Shown in pieces: positions 7,614 to 15,056 of a stretch of 37,267 bases of DNA; within the stretch, counting starts at the first letter, position 1, and every line of letters starts with the position of its first letter. Below the pieces are notes generated by a model. That model was not told where the DNA came from and searched no databases. It saw only the letters and a program-made list of their open reading frames with translations. A program made the translations under genes and the position numbers. Source of the stretch: Bacteroidales bacterium (GTDB lineage: Bacteria; Bacteroidota; Bacteroidia; Bacteroidales; Prolixibacteraceae); the NCBI GenBank assembly GCA_031285325.1, contig JAITWJ010000011.1:1-37267 (forward strand), written 5' to 3'.

Positions 7614-8084
7614 TTATATGTTTTTCAACGTTTCTTCATAATCCATCTGCAGGTCTTCATGTAATGTTGCAAGTGTTTTTTTTATACGTTTAATAAGATT
7701 ACCGTATAAAGTATCCAGCGCTCGATTATAGTTTAATTGGCGGCTATATTTTTTAATTTGCCGGCACAAATACACCAGTAACTCAACTTCTATTTCTTTC
7801 GATCCTATAAACCGGATGTATTTATTGATATTTTTCAGAATTTTACGAATAACCTTTGTTGTAAGGTGCGGGTTATTTTTATGTGTATTTTTTAAATGCC
7901 CGTCTATTTCATCTTTTATGGCCTTAATGTATGCCGGTTTATTAAAGGCATCGAACAAACAATAACTCAAAAGTTCCTTGTTTTCTTTTTTAAACTTTGC
8001 CAACCTTAACACAATTTCGTGCAATTGCTGTGGAGGAATAGTTTTTAGTTCCTTTTTTATTTCTTTGAGTGAAGCTGTTTCCAT
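7614..8084 (-). CDS. Small helical protein of unknown function (possibly DUF6155-like)
   Basis: The product is 156 aa, Lys-rich and predicted almost entirely alpha-helical. It has no signal peptide, membrane segment or recognisable catalytic motif. The opening (SLKEIKKELKTIPPQQLHEI) resembles the start of DUF6155 proteins of Bacteroidota, but this is a weak impression. It is the last gene of a tightly spaced minus-strand run (gaps of 30, 29 and 26 bp going upstream) with an outer-membrane-like protein, a six-TM protein and a glycosyltransferase. It is therefore probably co-transcribed with envelope genes, although it looks cytoplasmic. The stop is followed by repeat copy A rather than by a clear terminator. 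Confidence 0.7.
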   Translation of the reverse strand: METASLKEIKKELKTIPPQQLHEIVLRLAKFKKENKELLSYCLFDAFNKPAYIKAIKDEIDGHLKNTHKNNPHLTTKVIRKILKNINKYIRFIGSKEIEVELLVYLCRQIKKYSRQLNYNRALDTLYGNLIKRIKKTLATLHEDLQMDYEETLKNI

Positions 8085-8114
8085 AAATGTTTATTTGGAG
8101 TAATTTATGAATTT

Positions 8115-9095
8115 TTACTTACCAAAAACATAAACAATTGACAGTTGTTGTTGCTGGTCAAGATATTTCCAGTCGATAAGGTGAAACGATAAATTAAAAA
8201 TGCCTTGTATCGGCCCGTGATTAATAAAATACCACATTGCGTCGGTGCGCAAATAATTGTTAACCCTGTAAAAATTGTCGCCGTACTTAAAATTATGGCC
8301 TTCGCCCGAACTTAGAACCGATTTTATGCCTAAACTTTTGAACCTGGCTTTAGCTTCGGCAAAAAAACTTATTGAATTTTCAAAGCCATTGGTTACTTCA
8401 CGTCCTCTGAACGATGATCCTAAAATTCCAGCTTTAATGTAGCCATTAATATTTGCATTGCCGGATGTTCTTATTCCGGCTTGAAGAGCATAACCAAGAT
8501 AATCTTTTACATGGTCGCCCGAAATATTGATACCGGGATTGGCATCATGAAACATCAGCAAATAATGTTGTAAAAACAGATTCTGATGAAAAACTTCACC
8601 TGAAAAACCAACTATGAAATTTTCGCGTTTAACATCTGTTTGGCGGCTAACCCAATCAACAAACCCGTTTTCACGCCCCCAATTCCAACGTATTTCGCCA
8701 AACATTCCTTCAATATTTGGGCGGTAATACAACAAAGTATCGGTTAACATTGCCAATGGGAAATCAATTCTTCCACGCCGTGGGAATGCTCCGAAAAGGA
8801 AATCTTTTTTTGCATCGGAAAACTGGTAATAAAGTGTAAGCTTAGGTTTATGATAGTCGATATCGCTGCCGAATTCCAACAGTTGACTCAATCCGCCCCG
8901 AATACGGTGACTGTCTTTTTCAAGGCCGATTTCGAAAGCTCCGCGGCTGCCTAATATAGATTGCGATTCAGCTTTATTACTGTGCGAAAATTCACGGTTG
9001 TCTCCAATACCTTCAAACAATACTGTGTATTCAAAGTTTTGTGCTTTACCGATAAAAGCTGCCAGAACTAAAATAATAACAAATAGTTTTTTCAT
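8115..9095 (-). CDS. Putative outer-membrane beta-barrel protein
   Basis: The product is 326 aa with a clear signal peptide, MKKLFVIILVLAAFIGKAQ, cleaved about residue 19. The mature part is rich in alternating hydrophobic/polar stretches with many Tyr, Phe and Gly (for example GYALQAGIRTSG and INGYIKAGILGS), as in membrane beta-strands. It ends in IVYVFGK. No T9SS tail or lipobox is seen. I do not recognise the family. It sits between a small cytoplasmic protein and a six-TM inner-membrane protein in the same run, 30 bp from each neighbour, which suggests a shared envelope function downstream of the glycosyltransferase. Confidence 0.7.
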   Translation of the reverse strand: MKKLFVIILVLAAFIGKAQNFEYTVLFEGIGDNREFSHSNKAESQSILGSRGAFEIGLEKDSHRIRGGLSQLLEFGSDIDYHKPKLTLYYQFSDAKKDFLFGAFPRRGRIDFPLAMLTDTLLYYRPNIEGMFGEIRWNWGRENGFVDWVSRQTDVKRENFIVGFSGEVFHQNLFLQHYLLMFHDANPGINISGDHVKDYLGYALQAGIRTSGNANINGYIKAGILGSSFRGREVTNGFENSISFFAEAKARFKSLGIKSVLSSGEGHNFKYGDNFYRVNNYLRTDAMWYFINHGPIQGIFNLSFHLIDWKYLDQQQQLSIVYVFGK

Positions 9096-9124
9096 TAAAT
9101 TAACAATTTATCTCTTTTACACTG

Positions 9125-9961
9125 TTATTCTCCCAATAAATTCTGCGCTTGAGGCTGAACCGGTTTTGTACGTTCTTCGATATTGAAATACTGAAAGGCA
9201 ATGAAAGTGTATATTATTACGCTCAGAACAATAGAACATACTATCGACACAGACATAATAAACCAGTACCATTGCGGGTATTCAACAATGCCATTCTGCC
9301 GGATGCCGGAAAATGTATCGAACATTATGGTCGGAATTGACAGAAACAAACTTATTCCAAATAAAATCGACAAACCCAACACGTTTACAAGCAAAGTATT
9401 AAGCCATTGTTTGTTTACAAGATAAAAAGAACGCGAAAACGCATTACCTGTTCCTTTCTTTTCAAAAATAGCGATGAAAATTGCAAACGACAGTGTGTTT
9501 GCAAAGTAAATACCGGGCAAAATGCACAGGGTGAGACCGAAAACAGTAATGGAAAACAATAAAAGTACTGCGCCAAATGCCTTTAAACTGTTTGAGAACA
9601 GAGCTCCCGTAATTTCGTGCATTTCAAAGTTTCCTTTACCTTTTTTAACGTATAAATCGATATATGTATAAAAAACGCCGATAAACAGTGAATTTACGAA
9701 CAGTTCAAACAAGCAGCAGATAAGGAAATGCATTGATACCGGCTTTATATTTGCTAAAATCATTTCAGGATTGTTAAGATCAATCCTGCTCATAATTTCT
9801 TTTTGCATGTAAATTTGAAAAACAGCGTAAACAAGTACAAATGGCAATACATAAAGAGCGAAAAGCTTTGAAAGCGGTTTTATTTCCTGTTTCAGGAATA
9901 AAAATGAATCGGTAATAATTTCGCCCGACTCGCGTTTTTTTCTAAATTGAACTTCTTGCAT
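9125..9961 (-). CDS. Integral membrane protein with about six TM segments
   Basis: The product is 278 aa. Hydrophobic segments lie at about 34-51, 76-100, 127-148, 150-166, 188-210 and 231-255, preceded by a ~30-residue basic cytosolic N-terminus. The block FSRSFYLVNKQWLNTL before the fifth segment resembles the FxxSxxLxxxxW pattern of DUF975/GPDPase-type membrane-domain proteins, but no enzymatic domain is attached. It lies 26 bp downstream of the glycosyltransferase stop and 29 bp upstream of the outer-membrane-like gene. Function unknown; an envelope role is inferred from context only. Confidence 0.75.
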   Translation of the reverse strand: MQEVQFRKKRESGEIITDSFLFLKQEIKPLSKLFALYVLPFVLVYAVFQIYMQKEIMSRIDLNNPEMILANIKPVSMHFLICCLFELFVNSLFIGVFYTYIDLYVKKGKGNFEMHEITGALFSNSLKAFGAVLLLFSITVFGLTLCILPGIYFANTLSFAIFIAIFEKKGTGNAFSRSFYLVNKQWLNTLLVNVLGLSILFGISLFLSIPTIMFDTFSGIRQNGIVEYPQWYWFIMSVSIVCSIVLSVIIYTFIAFQYFNIEERTKPVQPQAQNLLGE

Positions 9962-9987
9962 AACTTGTTAATTTCCTCAGGCCGTTA

Positions 9988-10941
9988 TTAGAAAGTTTTT
10001 TTGTCGATTTGATATTTATTCCTGTCAACAGCGTTACGCGAAATAAGTTCGCCTAAAAAGCCGGCGAGAAAAAACTGAACACCAATGATTACCGCTGCTA
10101 ACGCTGTATAAAAATAAGGATTATTAGTAATTAAGTTACCGGTAATGCCGTGTTTCAATTGATTTATTTTCTGAACAGCAATAACAGCAGTTGAAGCCAA
10201 ACCTAACAGCATCATAAGAATGCCCAAAACTCCAAAGAAGTGCATCGGACGTTTCACAAAACGCGATATAAACATCACTGAAATCAAATCGAGCGGGCCG
10301 CGTAAAAAGCGTTCGATCCCGAATTTTGTAACGCCGTATTTTCGTTCGCTGTGTATAACAACCTTTTCTCCAATTTTTTTGTACCCTGCCCATTTTGCCA
10401 AAACAGGTATGTACCGGTGCATTTCGCCATAAACTTCAATGCTTTTAATTACTTGTTTGCGGTATGCTTTTAATCCGCAGTTCATATCGTGCAGTTTAAT
10501 GCCGGTAATTCTGCGCACTGTCCAGTTATAAAACTTGCTGGGCAGGTTTTTTGTTAAAACAGGATCGTGTCGCTTTTTTTTCCACCCCGAAACCAAATCG
10601 AACCCATCTTCCTTTATCATGCGGTACAGTTCCGGAATTTCATCCGGGCTGTCTTGTAAGTCAGCATCCATAGTAATTACAACATTACCCTGAGCTACAT
10701 CGAAACCACAATAAAGAGCTGCCGATTTACCATAATTCCGCCTGAATTTAATACCTTTTATGTTACGGTTTTCCGACTGCAGTTTTTCAATAAAATCCCA
10801 CGAATTGTCGGTACTGCCATCGTCAATAAGTAAAATTTCGTACGAAAATAAATTTTCGTCCATCACTTTTTTTATCCAAACGGTTAACTCTGTAAGCGAT
10901 TCTTCTTCGTTATAAAGGGGTACAACTACGGAAATATCCAT
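9988..10941 (-). CDS. Family 2 glycosyltransferase, DPM1/GtrB-like, with two C-terminal TM segments
   Basis: The product is 317 aa. The GT-A fold opens with ISVVVPLYNEEESL, continues with LLIDDGSTDNS (37-47) and carries the metal-binding MDADLQD (91-97). The acceptor-side block HRYIPVLAKWAGY is typical of dolichol/undecaprenyl-phosphate sugar transferases. Two TM segments (~234-257, ~276-300) anchor it. Such enzymes move a hexose or aminosugar from a nucleotide donor to polyprenyl phosphate at the cytoplasmic face, for later use in glycan or lipid A modification. The donor sugar cannot be told. It is the first gene of a four-gene minus-strand run. On the minus strand a -7-like TATATTTG (plus coordinates 10958-10965) lies just upstream, without a clear -33 box. 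Confidence 0.87.
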   Translation of the reverse strand: MDISVVVPLYNEEESLTELTVWIKKVMDENLFSYEILLIDDGSTDNSWDFIEKLQSENRNIKGIKFRRNYGKSAALYCGFDVAQGNVVITMDADLQDSPDEIPELYRMIKEDGFDLVSGWKKKRHDPVLTKNLPSKFYNWTVRRITGIKLHDMNCGLKAYRKQVIKSIEVYGEMHRYIPVLAKWAGYKKIGEKVVIHSERKYGVTKFGIERFLRGPLDLISVMFISRFVKRPMHFFGVLGILMMLLGLASTAVIAVQKINQLKHGITGNLITNNPYFYTALAAVIIGVQFFLAGFLGELISRNAVDRNKYQIDKKTF

Positions 10942-11233
10942 GATTTGATACTTTTGCCAAATATAAGTTTATTATTTTTAGTTTTTCCCGACACAGTCAG
11001 ACAGTTTTTAGAAGTTGTTCAAAATTTTTAGAATTTAAGTAACTTTCAGAATAGTGCCAATGGAACACAATTTTACAAATAATATAACGATGTAAAACTA
11101 CCAAAAGAACAATATTTAAAACATTTCTTAATTTCTTTCGATTCATATTGTTTAAGTTATTTGAAAACATTTAATTTTGTCTTAAACCATCTGAAAATAC
11201 ATAAAATAAACCGATAACTAAGCCATTTAAAAT

Positions 11234-12268
11234 ATGGAAGAAATTAAAAATCTTATACGAAAAAATATTGCAGAACTGAAACCTTACTCTTCGGCGCGCG
11301 ACGAATATTCGGGCGAAGCTATGGTTTTTCTTGATGCCAACGAAAACCCGTTTAACCAGCCTTACAACCGGTACCCCGATCCGCTTCAGCGCCAGCTTAA
11401 AGAGAAGATTGCGAAAATAAAAAAGGTAAACCCTGAAAACATTTTTCTCGGAAACGGCAGCGACGAGCCTATCGATTTACTGAATCGTGCGTTTTGCGAA
11501 CCGGGTATCGACAATATTATTTCTATTAACCCAACATACGGCATGTATCAGGTGGCAGCCGACATAAACAATGTAGAGGTAAAGAAGATTTCGCTGAATG
11601 AAAACTTCGACATAGTTGCCGATAACATACTTAACGCTGCCGATAAAAACACCAAGCTTATTTTTTTGTGTTCGCCGAACAACCCGACAGGCAATAGCCT
11701 TAACCGCGAAGAGATTATCAAAACAGTTAAGAACTTCAACGGAATAGTTATTATAGACGAGGCTTACATCGACTTTGCCCAGAGCAAATCGCTGCTGTTT
11801 GAGATCGAAGAACACCCGAATATTGTAATATTACAAACCTTTTCGAAAGCCTGGGGCATGGCCGGAATACGGTTGGGAATAGCATTTGCATCGTCCGAAA
11901 TAATTAACGTTCTGAATAAAATAAAATACCCTTACAACCTGAGCATTCTCACACAAAAAAAGGCGCTCGAACTTATTGAAAAAGCCGGCGATGTTCAAGA
12001 ATGGGTTAAAATGCTTGTTGCCGAACGCGAAAAAATGGCCGAACTGTTAAACAATTTTCATTTTGTTGAAAAAACATTCCCGTCAGACGCCAATTTTCTG
12101 CTGGTTAAGATGAAAAATGCAAACGCGGTGTATAATTATCTGGTCGAACAGGGAATTATTGTTCGCAACCGCTCGAAAATACACCTGTGTAACGACAGTT
12201 TGCGCATCACAATAGGCGCTGCAAACGAAAATGAGATTCTGCTGAAAGCATTAATGAACTTTGTTTAA
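11234..12268 (+). CDS. hisC: Histidinol-phosphate aminotransferase
   Basis: The product is 344 aa, a fold-type I PLP aminotransferase. It carries NPFNQPYNRYPDP near the N-terminus, GNGSDEPIDLL, the cofactor-ring motif CSPNNPTGN and the Schiff-base lysine in FSKAWGMAGIRLG (K205). Length is normal for HisC. It converts imidazole-acetol phosphate and glutamate to histidinol phosphate, step 7 of histidine synthesis. hisB follows on the same strand but 630 bp away, with a 21-bp repeat array between. hisG and hisD are not upstream as they often are in this phylum. The 292-bp gap upstream (10942-11233) is AT-rich and holds no gene I can see. Confidence 0.93.
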   Translation: MEEIKNLIRKNIAELKPYSSARDEYSGEAMVFLDANENPFNQPYNRYPDPLQRQLKEKIAKIKKVNPENIFLGNGSDEPIDLLNRAFCEPGIDNIISINPTYGMYQVAADINNVEVKKISLNENFDIVADNILNAADKNTKLIFLCSPNNPTGNSLNREEIIKTVKNFNGIVIIDEAYIDFAQSKSLLFEIEEHPNIVILQTFSKAWGMAGIRLGIAFASSEIINVLNKIKYPYNLSILTQKKALELIEKAGDVQEWVKMLVAEREKMAELLNNFHFVEKTFPSDANFLLVKMKNANAVYNYLVEQGIIVRNRSKIHLCNDSLRITIGAANENEILLKALMNFV

Positions 12269-12349
12269 CAAATAATTACGCACAACGTTAACGCTTAATA
12301 CATTTTACAGTGCGCGCCGAACATCATTCATTACAGAATGGCAAATAAG

Positions 12350-12601
12350 AATCGAGCGAAGTCGATTGAGATTGGCGCGAAGTCAATTAAGAATTGCGCG
12401 AAGTCGATTAAGAACCACGCGGAGCCAATTAAGAATTGAGCGGAGTCAATTGAGATTGGCGCGAAGCTAATTAAGAATCGCGCGGAGTTAAATGAGAATT
12501 GAGCGAAGTCGATTGAGATTGGCGCGGAGCCAAATGAGAATCGAGCGAAGTCGATTGAGAACTGCGCGGAGTCGATTAAGAACTGCGCGGAGCCAATTGA
12601 G
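12350..12601. repeat. Array of twelve 21-bp tandem repeats in the hisC-hisB gap
   Basis: Twelve units of exactly 21 bp without an indel, close to AATTGCGCGAAGTCAATTAAG, followed by a decayed thirteenth. Many units carry inverted arms around an 8-bp centre. Arms change together: AATTG/CAATT in unit 5 against AATCG/CGATT in units 1 and 10. At some unit borders CAATT-AAG-AATTG forms a second palindrome. Because 21 is divisible by 3, frames stay open across the array on the minus strand; I do not take these as genes. The rest of the gap (12269-12349 and 12602-12862) holds GCGCCGAACA twice (12314, 12689) and nothing else I can name. Confidence 0.9.
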
Positions 12602-12862
12602 ATTAACCGGAAGTAAAACAAAAATCAATATATATACATAATTAATTAATTGTAGAACATAAAGGAATAAGAATAGCATAAAAATTATGCGCCGAACAGC
12701 AAACAGGTTCAGTAAAAATAGAACGGGCTCAGAGAATAGGCCTGTGCGCACTGCGAAATAACAAAACAACTTACGGATTTATAAACTGTTCAGAAAATTA
12801 TACAGGCGCTTTAACAGTTTAAAACACATGACGAAGCAAAAATAACCCTTGATAATTTTTAG

Positions 12863-12879
12863 TACCTTTGTGGCGCCAC
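12863..12879 (+). promoter_or_regulatory. hisB promoter -7 box with overlapping palindrome
   Basis: TACCTTTG (12863-12870) matches TAnnTTTG, 28 bp before the hisB ATG. A perfect 10-bp palindrome GTGGCGCCAC (12870-12879) starts at its last base, where transcription should begin, so it could be an operator. No clear -33 box is present. Confidence 0.4.
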
Positions 12880-12898
12880 GTAAATAAATTATATAGAA

Positions 12899-14020
12899 AT
12901 GAAAAAAGTACTTTTTATTGACCGAGACGGAACACTGAATTGCGAAACAAATGACGAACAGATAGATTCGTTTGAAAAACTCGAATTTCTGCCGGGTGTT
13001 TTCAGAAATCTCTGGCATATTCAAAAAAATCTCGGCTACGAACTCGTTATGGTAACCAACCAGGACGGCTTAGGAACCGAATCGTTTCCGGAAAATACAT
13101 TCTGGCCTGTTCATAATTTCATAATAAAAGCATTCCAAAACGAAGGTATTACTTTCGATGATGTTTGTATAGACCGAAGCTTTCAGCACGAAAACCTTCC
13201 TACCCGGAAACCGGGCACCGGAATGCTCACAAAGTACATTTGCGGCAATTACGACCTGGCTAACAGCTTTGTAATCGGCGACAGGCTTACCGATATTAAA
13301 CTCGCAAAAAATTTAGGCGCTAAAGGAATACTTATAAACAACGGAAATTTGTCGGCAAAACTCGAAGAAGAGAATCTGAACAACACATGTGTTCTTGTTT
13401 CGTCAAACTGGGACGATATTTACGCATGTGTAGCCGCTCCGCAGCGCACGGCAAAAGTACAGCGCATAACTAAAGAAACAAATATTATTGTTGAACTGAA
13501 TTTAGACGGTTCGGGCGTGTGCAGCATTTCAACAGGGTTAGGATTCCTCGACCACATGCTGAACCAATTAGGCAGGCACTCCGGAATCGACCTAACGGTA
13601 AACGTAAAGGGCGATTTGGAAGTTGACGAACATCACACAATAGAAGATACCGCGCTGGCTTTAGGCGAAGCATTCAAAAATGCCATCGGAAACAAAACAG
13701 GTGTGGAACGTTACGGGTTCTGCCTGCCAATGGACGATTGCCTGGCTACGGCTACAATCGACTTTGGCGGACGTCCGTATCTGGTTTGGGAAGCCGAATT
13801 CACACGCGAAAAAGTTGGCGACGTTCCAACCGAAATGTTCATGCACTTTTTCAAATCGTTTTCCGACACTTCGCTCTGTAACTTACATATAAAAGCTACC
13901 GGCAACAACGAACATCATAAAATAGAAGCCATATTTAAAGTTGTAGCCAAAGCTGTAAAAATGGCAATTAAACGCGATATATATAATTTTGAACTTCCCT
14001 CAACTAAAGGTAAATTATAA
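12899..14020 (+). CDS. hisB: Bifunctional histidinol-phosphatase / imidazoleglycerol-phosphate dehydratase
   Basis: The product is 373 aa, the length of fused HisB. The N-terminal HAD phosphatase (about 1-165) has the nucleophile motif DRDGT (8-12), [12 protein letters not shown] and IGDRLTDI. The C-terminal dehydratase (about 180-373) has [17 protein letters not shown], the metal motif DEHHTIED (243-250) and [10 protein letters not shown]. It carries out steps 6 and 8 of histidine synthesis, on either side of HisC. The Cys/His zinc loop of the E. coli phosphatase half is largely replaced here by [12 protein letters not shown]. purU follows 66 bp downstream on the same strand, so the two may be transcribed together. 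Confidence 0.95.
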   Translation: MKKVLFIDRDGTLNCETNDEQIDSFEKLEFLPGVFRNLWHIQKNLGYELVMVTNQDGLGTESFPENTFWPVHNFIIKAFQNEGITFDDVCIDRSFQHENLPTRKPGTGMLTKYICGNYDLANSFVIGDRLTDIKLAKNLGAKGILINNGNLSAKLEEENLNNTCVLVSSNWDDIYACVAAPQRTAKVQRITKETNIIVELNLDGSGVCSISTGLGFLDHMLNQLGRHSGIDLTVNVKGDLEVDEHHTIEDTALALGEAFKNAIGNKTGVERYGFCLPMDDCLATATIDFGGRPYLVWEAEFTREKVGDVPTEMFMHFFKSFSDTSLCNLHIKATGNNEHHKIEAIFKVVAKAVKMAIKRDIYNFELPSTKGKL

Positions 14021-14086
14021 CAACAGCCGTTAATGTTACCGGAATATAATGGAGTATTACCATTGCAGGCAATAAAGTATTAAAGA

Positions 14087-14971
14087 ATGAAAACCATAAA
14101 ATCGCTACACGAGAAAAAAAACACGGCAATTTTGCTGATTCACTGTCCCGACAAACAGGGAATTTTGGCAACCGTAACAGAATTTCTAAACAAAAACTAC
14201 GGAAATATTATATACCTGGATCAATATGTTAATCGTGAAGAAGAAATTTTTTACATGCGCGTTGAATGGGAACTGCATAAATTTGCCATACCTTCAGAAA
14301 AAATCGGCGAATATTTCGATACGCTTATTGGCCGCCCGCTGGAAATGAACTGGAAATTGTATTTTACAGATTATATTCCCCGAATGGCTCTATTTGTAAG
14401 TAAAATGCCGCATTGCCTGTTCGACATTCTTGCCCGCTATACCGCCGGCGAATGGGATGTTGAAATTCCTGTAATAATAAGTAATCACGAAAAACTAAGG
14501 CCTGTTGCCGAACGTTTCGGTATCGATTTTTTTCATTTCAACATAACCACAGAAAACAAAAACGAAATAGAAAAACAGGAATTGGAACTGTTGAAAAACA
14601 ATAAAATCGATTTTGTTGTACTTGCCCGCTATATGCAAATTCTGTCAGATGGTTTTATCGAACAATATCCCAACAAAATTATTAACATACACCATTCGTT
14701 TTTGCCTGCTTTTGCCGGAGCAAAGCCTTATCATGCAGCACACGAACGTGGAGTAAAAATTATTGGCGCCACCAGCCACTACGTTACATCAACCCTCGAT
14801 GCAGGCCCCATTATAGAACAGGATGTAACACGGTGCAGCCATCACGATACGGTACAAAAACTTACCCGAAAAGGCCGCGATCTCGAAAAAATTGTATTAT
14901 CGCAGGCAGTTTACAAACACCTTCAGCGAAAAGTTTTAGTTTATAAAAACCGTACTGTTGTTTTTAATTAA
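14087..14971 (+). CDS. purU: Formyltetrahydrofolate deformylase
   Basis: The product is 294 aa. An N-terminal ACT domain (about 12-90, starting ILLIHCPDKQGILATVTEFL) is followed by a formyl-transferase-like domain (about 97-280). Its signature is IHHSFLPAFAGAKPYHAAHERG and then STLDAGPIIEQD. The second contains the catalytic Asp of the family. The enzyme releases formate from 10-formyl-THF, balancing the one-carbon pool and supplying formate to formate-dependent purine synthesis. It is convergent with purL, which lies 85 bp away, and it follows hisB on the same strand. Confidence 0.94.
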   Translation: MKTIKSLHEKKNTAILLIHCPDKQGILATVTEFLNKNYGNIIYLDQYVNREEEIFYMRVEWELHKFAIPSEKIGEYFDTLIGRPLEMNWKLYFTDYIPRMALFVSKMPHCLFDILARYTAGEWDVEIPVIISNHEKLRPVAERFGIDFFHFNITTENKNEIEKQELELLKNNKIDFVVLARYMQILSDGFIEQYPNKIINIHHSFLPAFAGAKPYHAAHERGVKIIGATSHYVTSTLDAGPIIEQDVTRCSHHDTVQKLTRKGRDLEKIVLSQAVYKHLQRKVLVYKNRTVVFN

Positions 14972-14998
14972 CCCGTTACGCATTAAAAAACGCAAACC

Positions 14999-15045
14999 AC
15001 TTGTTTATTTAATATTTTTTGCAAATTATTTGCAATACAACAAGT
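14999..15045. terminator. Candidate bidirectional terminator between purU and purL
   Basis: Outer arms ACTTGTT (14999-15005) and AACAAGT (15039-15045) enclose a 17-bp palindrome TTGCAAAT-T-ATTTGCAA (15019-15035). It sits between two convergent genes, where a shared terminator is expected. The inner palindrome has too short a loop to fold fully as RNA, so it may instead be a protein-binding site. Confidence 0.4.
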
Positions 15046-15056
15046 ATGTATTTAAC

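Noticed and set aside
12331-12621. 96-aa minus-strand frame with heptapeptide repeats across the 21-bp array
   Set aside because: A 21-bp period gives open frames by itself; arm-to-arm changes fit DNA/RNA symmetry better than protein.
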